Under the pieces are notes generated by a model that searched no databases, was not told the DNA's origin, and saw only the letters and a program-made list of their open reading frames with translations. This document shows, one piece after another, positions 17,637-25,877 of a stretch of 64,000 nucleotides of DNA. The DNA comes from Tissierella sp. P1. GTDB taxonomy: Bacteria; Bacillota; Clostridia; Tissierellales; Tissierellaceae. The stretch spans positions 1 to 64,000 of the forward strand of contig NZ_NPMN01000002.1 in NCBI RefSeq assembly GCF_002266425.1, written 5' to 3'. Position numbers and translations under genes: made by a program. How positions within the stretch are numbered: position 1 is the stretch's first letter; every line of letters begins with the position of its first letter.

Positions 17637-18482
17637 ATGAAATTTGATAAATATGTAGCAGCAGGTAATGACTTTATCTTATTCAATGGGATAAAAGATA
17701 CTCAAAAAGATTATAATGAATTAGCTTTAAGAGTCTGTAATAGACATTTTGGTATTGGCGCAGATGGTATTATGGTATGTAAGAAAAGTAATATAGCAGA
17801 TATAAAGATGCTTTATTATAATTCAGACGGTTCTCAAGGAGAAATGTGTGGTAATGGGATCAGATCCTTTACTAAGTATATTTATGATTATGATATATTT
17901 AAAAAGAAAATTATTTCTATAGAAACTTTAGCAGGCATAAAATATATTACAATAGAGACGGATGAATCAGGAAAGGCAAATATGATTAAAGTAGATATGG
18001 GAGAACCTATATTTGAAGGAAGTAGAGTTCCAATAACGATGGATAAAGAAAAGGTTATAGAAGAAATAATATCCATAGACGGAGAAGACTATAAATTTTC
18101 TGCATTAACAGTAGGCGTACCTCACGTAGTTATTTTTGTAGAAGATATAAAGTCAATTGATATAAATGATTTAGGAAAAAAGATAGAAAATTATCCATTG
18201 TTCCCTAAAAAAACCAATGTAAACTTTGTGAAAATCATTGATTATGGCAATATAAATATTTATACTTGGGAGAGAGGGGCTGGTAGAACCTTAGGATGTG
18301 GTACAGGTTCTTGTGCTTCTGTAGTTGTAGGAAATCTTCTGCATAAGCTAGGTAACAAAGTTAATGTAAATACTGAAGGTGGTAGTTTAATTGTAGAATT
18401 AGAGGAAAATTATAAAATTTTCATGACTGGTAGTGCAACTCATATAGCTAGTGGAGAATTTGTAAATGAATTAAACAAATAA
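17637..18482 (+). CDS. dapF: Diaminopimelate epimerase
   Basis: 281 residues from the ATG at 17637 (the GTG at 17628 lies within the ribosome site). It converts LL- to meso-diaminopimelate for peptidoglycan and lysine. The two catalytic cysteines are present: Cys71 in MCGNGIRS and Cys221 in GCGTGSCAS. The opening KYVAAGNDFI is typical. No other dap gene is adjacent. It is followed 19 bases later by a dicarboxylate/amino-acid symporter, likely co-transcribed. Confidence 0.95.
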   Translation: MKFDKYVAAGNDFILFNGIKDTQKDYNELALRVCNRHFGIGADGIMVCKKSNIADIKMLYYNSDGSQGEMCGNGIRSFTKYIYDYDIFKKKIISIETLAGIKYITIETDESGKANMIKVDMGEPIFEGSRVPITMDKEKVIEEIISIDGEDYKFSALTVGVPHVVIFVEDIKSIDINDLGKKIENYPLFPKKTNVNFVKIIDYGNINIYTWERGAGRTLGCGTGSCASVVVGNLLHKLGNKVNVNTEGGSLIVELEENYKIFMTGSATHIASGEFVNELNK

Positions 18483-18501
18483 AATATTAAGGGGGTCCGA
18501 C

Positions 18502-19749
18502 ATGGGAAAGAAAAAAAGCAATATTTGGAAAAATTATAAATTTCCATTAATATTACTATCTTCAATTATTTTAGGTAGTATTATTGGTCTGGTTTTAGGA
18601 GAAAAGGCTACAGTTCTAAAACCTTTAGGAGATATTTTCCTAAATTTAATGTTTACAATTGTAGTGCCGTTAGTATTTTTAACTATTTCATCTGCTGTAT
18701 CCAGTATGGTGGATATGAAAAGACTTGGAAAAATTATTGGAAATATGCTTTTAGTTTTTATAATTACAGGAATTATTGCATCAATTATAATGATTACTAC
18801 AGTTAAGATTTTTCCACCAGCTCAAGGAGTTAATATTGAATTATCCGAGGCTGAAGATATAGAGCCACTAAGCACAGGCGATCAGATAGTTGCAGCCTTA
18901 ACAGTGACGGATTTCCCATTGCTGATTTCTAGAAAAAATATGCTCCCACTGATTATATTCTCTATTTTCTTCGGAATATGTGTAAGTCTTTTAGGAGAGA
19001 AGACAAAAAAACTTGGGGAAACTCTTAATATTTTATCAGAAGTATTTTTAAAGATGGTTTCAATTATAATGTATTATGCACCAATAGGGCTTGGAGCCTA
19101 CTTTGCTGCACTAATAGGTGATTTTGGTCCTGAACTACTTGGTTCCTATGCCAGAGCAATGATAGTATATTATCCAATTTGTATAGCATACTTCTTTGTA
19201 GCATTTTTCGTTTATTCATATTATGCAGGAGGCAAAGACGGAGTAAGAATTTACTTTAAAAATATATTTCCTGTAGTTATTACATCATTGGCGACTCAAT
19301 CTAGTATAGCAACTCTTCCTGTAAATTTAGAAACAACAGAAAAAATGGGTGTGCCAAAGGATATAAGAGATATTGTATTACCTATAGGAGCTACAGCTCA
19401 TATGGATGGTTCTTGTTTATCAGCAATACTAAAGATATCCTTCTTATTTGGAATATATGGCAAACCTTTCATGGGTATGAGTACTTATGTAACTGCTATA
19501 ATTATATCTGTATTATCTGGGGTAGTAATGTCAGGAGTTCCAGGTGGAGGATTAATAGGTGAAATGCTCATAGTAAATCTATATGGTTTTCCAATGGAAG
19601 CGTTTCCTATAATAGCAACTATAGGGTATCTTGTAGACCCGCCAGCAACGATGATAAATGTAACTGGAGATACAGTTGCAGCAATGATGGTGACTAGAAT
19701 ATTAGAAGGAAAAGATTGGCTAAAGAAAAAATTAACTATAAGAGCTTAA
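18502..19749 (+). CDS. Dicarboxylate/amino acid:cation symporter (DAACS family)
   Basis: 415 residues with the eight-helix, two-hairpin plan of GltPh-type sodium- or proton-coupled carriers. Hairpin-1 region: TSLATQSSIATLPV (about residues 257-270), with the serine-rich tip. The helix-7 motif normally NMDGT reads HMDGS here (ATAHMDGSCLSA). Hairpin 2 is SGVPGGGLIGE (about 340-352), and helix 8 has VDPPATMINVTGDT. The acidic N-D of glutamate carriers is replaced by VDPP/INVTGD, so substrate could be a dicarboxylate or neutral amino acid. GGGGG-type ribosome site; terminator follows. Confidence 0.9.
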   Translation: MGKKKSNIWKNYKFPLILLSSIILGSIIGLVLGEKATVLKPLGDIFLNLMFTIVVPLVFLTISSAVSSMVDMKRLGKIIGNMLLVFIITGIIASIIMITTVKIFPPAQGVNIELSEAEDIEPLSTGDQIVAALTVTDFPLLISRKNMLPLIIFSIFFGICVSLLGEKTKKLGETLNILSEVFLKMVSIIMYYAPIGLGAYFAALIGDFGPELLGSYARAMIVYYPICIAYFFVAFFVYSYYAGGKDGVRIYFKNIFPVVITSLATQSSIATLPVNLETTEKMGVPKDIRDIVLPIGATAHMDGSCLSAILKISFLFGIYGKPFMGMSTYVTAIIISVLSGVVMSGVPGGGLIGEMLIVNLYGFPMEAFPIIATIGYLVDPPATMINVTGDTVAAMMVTRILEGKDWLKKKLTIRA

Positions 19750-19771
19750 TCAATATAGACATATTTGATTG

Positions 19772-19806
19772 AAAAGATAAGTAATTAAGTTTACTTATCT
19801 TTTTTT
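19772..19806 (+). terminator. Terminator after the symporter gene
   Basis: AAAGATAAGTAA pairs with TTTACTTATCTTT around a short loop, followed by a run of Ts. Confidence 0.85.
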
Positions 19807-19886
19807 GTTATAACAAATAGGAAAGTTCTATTTTTTATTAATATAAACCTGACTTTAAGTGATTTTCAATAAAGGCTTTTTATACT

Positions 19887-19915
19887 TTGACGAGGCCTTT
19901 GTTATATTGTATAAT
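19887..19915 (+). promoter_or_regulatory. Promoter of the antiporter operon
   Basis: TTGACG (19887-19892), 17-base spacer, perfect TATAAT (19910-19915). It leaves a leader of about 90 bases. Confidence 0.75.
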
Positions 19916-19916
19916 G

Positions 19917-19954
19917 TGTATGGGTTTAATTTGAAAATTGTATGGATTTAATTT
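19917..19954 (+). repeat. Direct repeat at the transcription start of the antiporter operon
   Basis: TGTATGGGTTTAATTT (19917) recurs as TGTATGGATTTAATTT (19939), 22 bases (two helical turns) apart. The repeats sit immediately after the -10 box, so they span the start point and early leader. A regulator-binding pair or a leader RNA element is possible. Confidence 0.5.
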
Positions 19955-20013
19955 TAACTATCTCGAAAGAGTTTATATAATAAACAAAAAAATAAATGAG
20001 GAGGAATGGCTAA

Positions 20014-21219
20014 TTGGATTTGCTTTTTAAGCTTGGTATAATAATTTTAGTAGGTATTGTGGGAGGAAGAGTAGCTAATTATTTTAAGCTTCCTAATGTA
20101 TCAGGGTACATAGTTGCTGGTTTAATAATTGGACCATCATTTATCAACTTAGTAAATTTAACTGATATTGAATCTTTTAACATTATTAATGAAATGGCTT
20201 TAGCAGCTATTGCATTTTCCATTGGAAATGAATTTTTAATAAAGGATATGAAAAAAGTAGGAAAAGATGTATTATTAATAACAATAGCTGAAGTAATAGG
20301 AGCCTTTACTGTGGTTTTTTTAATGATGTATTTTCTACTTAATCAAACTATAGAGTTTAGTCTGATGATAGCTAGTATGTCTGCTGCAACTGCACCAGCA
20401 GGTATTGTAATGGTTATTAGAGAGTTAAAGGCAAATGGACCTTTAACTAAAACTATTCTGCCGATAGTGGCTCTTGATGATGCTGTAGGTATTATGGTAT
20501 TTGGTGTTTGTTTATCATTGGCAAAGATGTTCTCAGGGGTGGCGCAGTACTCAATAGTACAAATTATTATGAATCCCTTATTGGAAATAATGGGTTCTAT
20601 TCTATTGGGATTTGTAATAGGTGTAGTAATGGCTTATGTAGTAAAGAAAGCAAAACATAATGAAGAATTGCTCATTATGACCATAGGATTTATTTTACTG
20701 AGCACTGGAGCTGCTAATTATTTTAATGTTTCTCCTTTACTTACATGTATGATGGTAGGAGCTACTTTAGTTAATTTAAAACGAAATGCACATAGAGTAT
20801 TTAATGAAATTAATGAATTTACTCCGCCTGTTAATCTTTTGTTTTTCACTATTGCCGGAGCCAGTTTAAATATTAAGGTATTGTTTACCGTAGGAATATT
20901 AGGGATCGGATATATTATAGCCAGAGCAACTGGTAAATATATAGGGGCAACTTTGGGGGCAAAAGCAGTAGGTTCTGAGGAAAAAATAGTTAAGTATTTG
21001 GGTATGAGCTTACTTACTCAAGGTGGAATTTCCATAGGATTATCTATGGTGGTTAGAAAGGAATTGCCCCATCTTAGTGATGGTATAATTACAGTAATAT
21101 TATTTAGTGTATTAGTATATGAAATAGTAGGACCAATATTAGCCAAAATTGCAATTACAAAGGCCGGAGAAGTAGATGGTATGTCAAGAAAAAAGAGTAA
21201 GAGGCAAATAACAGCTTAA
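20014..21219 (+). CDS. CPA2-type cation:proton antiporter
   Basis: 401 residues from TTG 20014, 8 bases after GAGGAGGA. It has about 12 membrane segments with the CPA2 pattern: LPNVSGYIVAGLIIGP near residue 30, and MSAATAPAGIVMVIRE and VALDDAVGIMVFG (the ion-binding Asp-Asp pair) near 150. KefC/NapA-type relatives exchange Na+ or K+ for H+ across the cytoplasmic membrane. No RCK/TrkA-N domain is attached. Instead the next gene encodes a small PII-like protein, which may take over the regulatory role. It is first in a three-gene unit. Confidence 0.9.
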   Translation: MDLLFKLGIIILVGIVGGRVANYFKLPNVSGYIVAGLIIGPSFINLVNLTDIESFNIINEMALAAIAFSIGNEFLIKDMKKVGKDVLLITIAEVIGAFTVVFLMMYFLLNQTIEFSLMIASMSAATAPAGIVMVIRELKANGPLTKTILPIVALDDAVGIMVFGVCLSLAKMFSGVAQYSIVQIIMNPLLEIMGSILLGFVIGVVMAYVVKKAKHNEELLIMTIGFILLSTGAANYFNVSPLLTCMMVGATLVNLKRNAHRVFNEINEFTPPVNLLFFTIAGASLNIKVLFTVGILGIGYIIARATGKYIGATLGAKAVGSEEKIVKYLGMSLLTQGGISIGLSMVVRKELPHLSDGIITVILFSVLVYEIVGPILAKIAITKAGEVDGMSRKKSKRQITA

Positions 21220-21241
21220 ACTGGAAAGGATAGGTGAGAAT

Positions 21242-21583
21242 ATGAATATTTTATTTTTAGTCCTTAATGAAGTTGAATATTTAGATGAAATTCTAGATGC
21301 ATTTGTAGATGTGGGTGTAAGGGGAGCTACTATATTAGATAGTCAAGGTATGGGAAGTGCATTAACTAATGGCGGTAAGGATCTACCATTTTTTGGAGCA
21401 TTAAGAAACTTGCTTGATGATTCGAGACCATATAATAAAACCATATTTACTGTTATTGAAGATGAAAATGTATTAAATGATGCTGTTAAGGCTGTTAAGG
21501 AAATATTAGGAGACATGGAAAAGCCTGGAGTAGGATTGATGTTTACTTTACCAGTTGGAAAAATCTATGGAATGAGAGATTAA
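21242..21583 (+). CDS. PII-like small signalling protein
   Basis: 113 residues, 22 bases behind the antiporter. The predicted order beta-alpha-beta, loop, beta-alpha-beta, together with segments such as LNEVEYLDEILDAFVDVGVRGATILDSQGMG and the terminal FTLPVGKIYGM, fits the PII/cutA-like ferredoxin fold. It resembles the 'P-II family' proteins adjacent to transporters. PII proteins bind nucleotides and gate transporters or enzymes. Here the only plausible partner is the antiporter. The classical uridylylated T-loop Tyr motif is not evident. Fold assignment is moderate and its target is inferred. Confidence 0.7.
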   Translation: MNILFLVLNEVEYLDEILDAFVDVGVRGATILDSQGMGSALTNGGKDLPFFGALRNLLDDSRPYNKTIFTVIEDENVLNDAVKAVKEILGDMEKPGVGLMFTLPVGKIYGMRD

Positions 21584-21648
21584 TAGGAATATCCTCTTTA
21601 TTATAATCATAAAATCATATAAAGATGCAATTCGGGGAGGGGGCTCAA

Positions 21649-21942
21649 TTGTTCAATGATTTTATGAGTGTGGATATTTTAAGGACCTTTGTAGGTCTGA
21701 CGACTGCGGTGACAGTCATAGTCCAATTTACTAAATCCATAGTAAAAAAGAAATTCGGAGATTCAATGGTGAGATTATATGCATTTGTTGTAGCTTTGAT
21801 ACTTACTTTTATATTTGCAAGAAGTTCTAATGGCATTCAAGGGATAATTGTTTCAATCATCAATGCACTTATGATAACGGCGGCCAGTATGGGAGGATAC
21901 GAGGTTTTATCAGATCCCATGGCACAAAAAATTAGAAGGTAG
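21649..21942 (+). CDS. Hypothetical small membrane protein (holin-like topology)
   Basis: 97 residues from TTG 21649, correctly spaced from GGGGAGGGGG; in-frame codons upstream of that site are not used. Three hydrophobic stretches (about 10-28, 42-60 and 64-85) are separated by a KKKFGDSM-type basic turn. The shape resembles phage holins, but no endolysin or phage gene is nearby. The gene lies in the antiporter/PII unit, so a membrane accessory role there is equally possible. Family not recognised. Confidence 0.65.
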   Translation: MFNDFMSVDILRTFVGLTTAVTVIVQFTKSIVKKKFGDSMVRLYAFVVALILTFIFARSSNGIQGIIVSIINALMITAASMGGYEVLSDPMAQKIRR

Positions 21943-21948
21943 AATAAG

Positions 21949-21985
21949 GATACCTCAGACTATAAAAGAGTCGAGGTATCTTTAT
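21949..21985. terminator. Bidirectional terminator
   Basis: GATACCTC-A-GACT pairs with AGTC-GAGGTATC around ATAAAAG. It lies between the plus-strand unit and the convergent minus-strand S41 gene and serves both directions. Confidence 0.75.
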
Positions 21986-23442
21986 ATATTATTTATATAT
22001 TTAACTATTCTATCTAAAGATTGCTCTGGTTTTATCCATAAATCTGGAGAAAGCCCTAAACCATCAATATTAGTAAAATTTTTATTTAAATATATCTTAT
22101 GAGATATATTTATAGGTATATTAGAATTTGGAAGATAAGTAGAGTTACAGTTTCCTGTCAGCATACAACCATTTGTATTAGTTCCGACTATAGTTACGTT
22201 ATCTAATTTTTTTAAATAATAGGTAAAAAATTCTGCAGCAGAAGATGTATTTTTATCTACTAGTATAAATATATTTGCTTTATTTTCCACAGGTCTAAAA
22301 TCTTCATATTCTATAGGACTCCAACCTGGATAATATTCTTCATCTTCATAACTAGATATTTTTTCTAGACATTTATCCTTCACATCATCAGGTTCATTTT
22401 TCTTTGATTCAAATTTATCTTTAGATAGACTAATGCTTGTATTCGTATATAGGCCTGACTCAACTATATCTTTTCTAAGCTTTGTTCCAGTAAAGCCTTC
22501 ATACCATTCCTCCATACTAATTAAGCTGCCGCCATTGTTATTTCGTAAATCTATAATTATATTATCCTTTTCTTTTAACTTCTTACTATCTTCTATAAAA
22601 TCCTCAATAGTATTATCTTCAGGAGTAACCCTACATAAACAATTTACTTCCAATATAGGAATATTATCTATTTCATAATATCTATAGCTATTAGTCTTAT
22701 CTTTTGCTACTGGCAGATATTCAAATAGACTTACATTTTCTTTTCTTGTATATCCATTAGATTCCAATAGAAGTTGTAGAGATATTGAAACATCATTTGT
22801 ATCGGATAGAATTCCAAGTTTATATACTATATTACCATCCTCGTCCAAGGATTTTTTAATATAATCTCAAGGTTCTTTGTCATTGATACTTTTAAGATAA
22901 AATAATGTGTCATCTATAATAGTATAAAAGCCAATACCATCCTTATGAAATGTAAATTTTCTGCTACTAAAATATTTAGTATAATTACATAGCTTATAAT
23001 TTCCTATGTCAAAATGAGCATCTTGTATGAAATTAAGCTCTGAATAGATAATATCTAGAAATTTGTCTACGCATATATCATCACCATCTAAGGCTATTAC
23101 AGACCAGAGAATATTTTCTTTAGCAGAGATGAAGGTGTTATCTCCTCCAAAAAATTCATAGCCCGAATAACCAAATTTTAACAAGCTAAATAAGTATTCT
23201 ACATCTTCAACTGCTTTATCTTTGTCTATAGAAGATAGATATTCACAGGGATTATTATCATTTTTATGAATTATTACAGGTAGTTCATCGGTGAAATCAT
23301 TATATTTATAAAGAAAGTTGTTAAATTGGGATTTTATTTCAGACAAGTATTTATTGTCGAGCTTGATATATTTAATATTGAAACTGAGTACAACAATAGC
23401 TAATATAATTAGAAATATAGATAAAAGTTTTATCTTATTCAT
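21982..23442 (-). pseudogene. S41 family peptidase with in-frame stop
   Basis: The open frames 23442-22867 and 22848-21982 are in the same register, separated by a TGA at 22869-22867 (context KEP-stop-DYIKK). Together they make about 486 residues: an N-terminal membrane anchor (residues 6-24), an extracellular N-terminal domain, and a C-terminal S41 (tail-specific/IRBP-like) protease core. The core has IIIDLRNNNGGS and the nucleophile segment VDKNTSSAAEFF. The catalytic serine lies after the stop, so the first product alone is inert. This may be a true nonsense mutation or a base-call error. Selenocysteine is improbable because the residue is not at a redox site. Confidence 0.8.
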
Positions 23443-23665
23443 AAAATCACCTCATTGAAAAGGAAAACTTTCTATTAGCTTTGTTAAAATAGAATATCCT
23501 ATAAGTTATTATATTCACAAATAGACAACCTTGTCAATGGATTTACAAATTAATAGGACTTAATAAAAAATGGGTCTATAGCTGATTTTCTTACTAAATT
23601 TGCTAGAAGTGTGATATATTAGTAGAAAAGGATAGTAAATAGTGAATTTACGGAGGTATTATAGA

Positions 23666-24474
23666 ATGAATAAAATTATTGGATTTATAGGATGCGGAAA
23701 TATGGCAAAGGCAATGATAGGAGGCTGATAAAATCAAATTTAATTGCACCAGAAAGAATAATAGTGTCAGCGAAAACCAAAGAAACTTTAGAAAAAGTAG
23801 AAAAGGATTATGGAATTAATGTTACTTTAGATAATAAAAAAGTTGCTAGAGAATCAGATTATTTAATATTAGCAGTAAAGCCTTATATGCATGAATTAGT
23901 ATTGGAAGAAATAAAGAATGAGATAGAGGAAAGAGTTATAGTTATTACTATAGCGGCAGGTATTAGCATAGATTATATGAAGAAGAATTTGGGTAAAGAT
24001 ATATTAGTAGTTAAAGCTATGCCTAATACCCCAGCCATGGTAGGAGAAGGAGTAACAGCTTTATCCTTTGATGATAGAATAATAGATGAGGAGATGAGAG
24101 AAGAAATTATAAGTATATTTAATAGTTTTGGAAGAACTGAGATTTTGGATGAAAACTTAATGGATGGATTCACTGCTCTTTGTGGTTCTTCTCCTGCGTA
24201 TGTATATATGATGATAGAAGCCATGGCTGATGGAGGAGTACTGCAAGGTATACCAAGGAAACAAGCATATAAGATGGCAGCTCAAGCGGTACTTGGTGCA
24301 GCTAAGATGGTTTTGGATACAGAAATTCACCCAGGTGAATTAAAAGATAATGTATGCTCCCCTAAGGGAACAACAATAGAAGCAGTAGCCAAATTAGAGG
24401 AGATGGGGTTTAGGTCTGCAATTATTGAAGCAATGAGGGTATGTGCAGAAAAATCAAAAAAAATCAGTGAATAG
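23666..24474 (+). pseudogene. proC: Pyrroline-5-carboxylate reductase, frame broken by one base
   Basis: The ATG at 23666 follows CGGAGGT and opens with KIIGFIGCGNMAKAMIGG, the NAD(P)-binding start of ProC. A TGA at 23726-23728 stops it after 20 residues. One added base after GGC (for example GGC-CTG) gives LIKSNLIAPERIIVS... to 24474, about 269 residues, the usual length. The downstream part keeps VKAMPNTPA, the GSSPAYVYMMIEAMADGGV dimer/active-site helix and the PGxLKDxVCSPKGTTIEA signature. It makes proline from pyrroline-5-carboxylate in the cytosol. The open frame beginning at 23692 is a false start in the wrong register. Confidence 0.9.
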
Positions 24475-24655
24475 TGAATAGTGAAAGTGAATAGTGAATA
24501 GTGAATAGGTAAAAGTAGTGAATAGTTAAGAGCGAATAATTAATAGTTGAAAAGATTAAAAGACTTCATAGCTTTTAAGTTCTAAACTATTCACTATTCA
24601 CCATTAGTTATTAGTTGAATTTAACTATTCACTTTTAGTTATTAATTATTCACTA
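24468..24655. repeat. GTGAATA tandem repeats forming a large imperfect hairpin
   Basis: The left arm (24468-24525) carries six copies of AGTGAATA/GTGAATA, several in direct 7-8 base tandem. The right arm (24588-24655) carries four TATTCAC copies on the same strand, i.e. the complement. About 60 bases of unique AT-rich DNA, including AAGACTTCATAGCTTTTAAGTTC, separate the arms. The first repeat overlaps the proC stop codon. The arms could fold into a long cruciform. No coding potential is seen. Confidence 0.75.
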
Positions 24656-24671
24656 AAAAGGGGGTTGAAAA

Positions 24672-25385
24672 ATGAATGGTAAGTATTTTTGGGGTATTAT
24701 TCTAATATTAATTGGTGCAGGGTTTTTGTTAGATCAGTTTGCTATTATCTCTTTTGGTGAGATATTTAGTCTTTATTGGCCTAGTATATTAATTTTAGTA
24801 GGCTTATTAGGATTTTTAGATAGAAAATCATCTAAATTTGGTAATACAATAATGATAATTATAGGTGCAATGATTCAAATTGATAGATTAGATTTAGTAG
24901 ATATAAATCTTTATAGATTAATAGGTCCTATTGTATTAATTTTAGTAGGACTGAAAATTATTTTTTCTAGAAGTGGATTTGTAGAAATCACAACTGGCAA
25001 TGATTCAAGCGAATCTAGTCATAATTCATGGAGTTCAAACAGAAATATAACATTAGAAGATACCATTGATGCCTTTGTAATGATGTCTGGGATAGAAACA
25101 AATAATCAATCACAAGAGTTTAAGGGAGGCAGAGCTACTGCTGTAATGGGTGGTATTGACATAGATCTAAGAGGGGCAAAGCTCTATAACAATGAGGCTC
25201 ATATAGAAGTAAATGCTATAATGGCAGGAGTAGAAATTTTTGTACCAGATGGCTGGAGAGTTGAAGTAACAGGCTTTCCTTTACTAGGAGGATGGAGTAA
25301 TAAAACAAGATATAATGGAGATCCAGATGCACCTTTATTGAAAATTAAATGTTTTGTCATGTTTGGTGGAATGGATATAAAATAA
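24672..25385 (+). CDS. LiaF/LiaI-like (DUF5668) envelope membrane protein
   Basis: 237 residues after AAAGGGGGTTG. Four short hydrophobic segments fill residues 5-105 and carry the WGIILILIGAGFLLDQF / LYWPSILILVGLLGF repeats of the LiaI-LiaF transmembrane region. The C-terminal 90 residues hold the 'cell wall-active antibiotics response' beta-domain (VMGGIDIDLRGAKL, IMAGVEIFVPDGWRVEV). In Bacillus LiaF restrains the LiaRS two-component system. No sensor kinase is adjacent here, so only an envelope-stress association can be proposed. Confidence 0.85.
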   Translation: MNGKYFWGIILILIGAGFLLDQFAIISFGEIFSLYWPSILILVGLLGFLDRKSSKFGNTIMIIIGAMIQIDRLDLVDINLYRLIGPIVLILVGLKIIFSRSGFVEITTGNDSSESSHNSWSSNRNITLEDTIDAFVMMSGIETNNQSQEFKGGRATAVMGGIDIDLRGAKLYNNEAHIEVNAIMAGVEIFVPDGWRVEVTGFPLLGGWSNKTRYNGDPDAPLLKIKCFVMFGGMDIK

Positions 25386-25407
25386 GCCTAAAGAGGCTTA
25401 TTTTTTT
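25382..25407 (+). terminator. Terminator after the LiaF-like gene
   Basis: ATAAGCCT, 4-base loop, AGGCTTAT, then seven Ts. Confidence 0.85.
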
Positions 25408-25444
25408 GTTGCCAGGGGAATCATAAAATTCTAATAAATAACTC

Positions 25445-25490
25445 TTGACATATAAAGAAACTTAGTGTACTATGTAATTAATACACTAAG
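25445..25490 (+). promoter_or_regulatory. Promoter and overlapping inverted-repeat operator of the GntR/ABC unit
   Basis: TTGACA (25445-25450), 17-base spacer, TACTAT (25468-25473). A perfect 9-bp inverted repeat, CTTAGTGTA (25461-25469) and TACACTAAG (25482-25490) with 12-base spacing, straddles the -10. This is the arrangement expected for autorepression by the YtrA-type GntR protein encoded next. Confidence 0.8.
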
Positions 25491-25514
25491 ACAATAATGA
25501 GTGAGGTGAAATAA

Positions 25515-25877
25515 ATGATATTTAATGATAATTTACCAATTTATACTCAGATTATGAATTTGATTAAAAAGAGAATAGTAGTAGGGGAATTAAAGGGGGG
25601 AGACAAATTGCCATCAGTTAGAGAATTATCTACAGAACTTAAAGTAAATCCAAATACTATACAAAGATCTTATCAAGAACTTGAAAGAGAAAATCTAGTA
25701 TTTACGCAAAGAGGTATGGGTACATTTGTTATAGAGGACAAAGGAGTAATAAAAGATTTAAAAAGGAATATGGCTTCAAATGTGATAAAGTCTTTTATTA
25801 CAGATATGAAATCCTTAGGATTTACTCCAGAGGAAATTATAGAGTTAATTAATGAAAGTGCAAGGGAGGCGAAATAA
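25515..25877 (+). CDS. GntR family (YtrA subfamily) transcriptional regulator
   Basis: 120 residues. The winged helix of GntR proteins spans residues 5-75 (IYTQIMNLIKKRIVVGELKGG..., LPSVRELSTELKVNPNTIQRSY, FTQRGMGTFV). A short C-terminal helical tail follows instead of a full ligand domain, which defines the YtrA subfamily. These repressors sit in front of ABC transporter genes responding to envelope stress. The stop codon overlaps the next ATG by one base. Confidence 0.93.
   Translation: MIFNDNLPIYTQIMNLIKKRIVVGELKGGDKLPSVRELSTELKVNPNTIQRSYQELERENLVFTQRGMGTFVIEDKGVIKDLKRNMASNVIKSFITDMKSLGFTPEEIIELINESAREAK

Noticed and set aside
21649..21942. Prophage remnant because of a holin-like protein
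   Set aside because: No other phage gene, integrase or attachment repeat is present; the gene sits in the antiporter unit.
22867..22869. Selenocysteine at the in-frame TGA of the S41 protease
   Set aside because: The position is not in a redox motif, S41 proteases do not use selenium, and no SECIS-like hairpin is evident after it. A mutation or base error is simpler.
24468..24655. CRISPR array
   Set aside because: Units are 7-8 bases, irregularly spaced and in both orientations, with no spacers and no cas genes.
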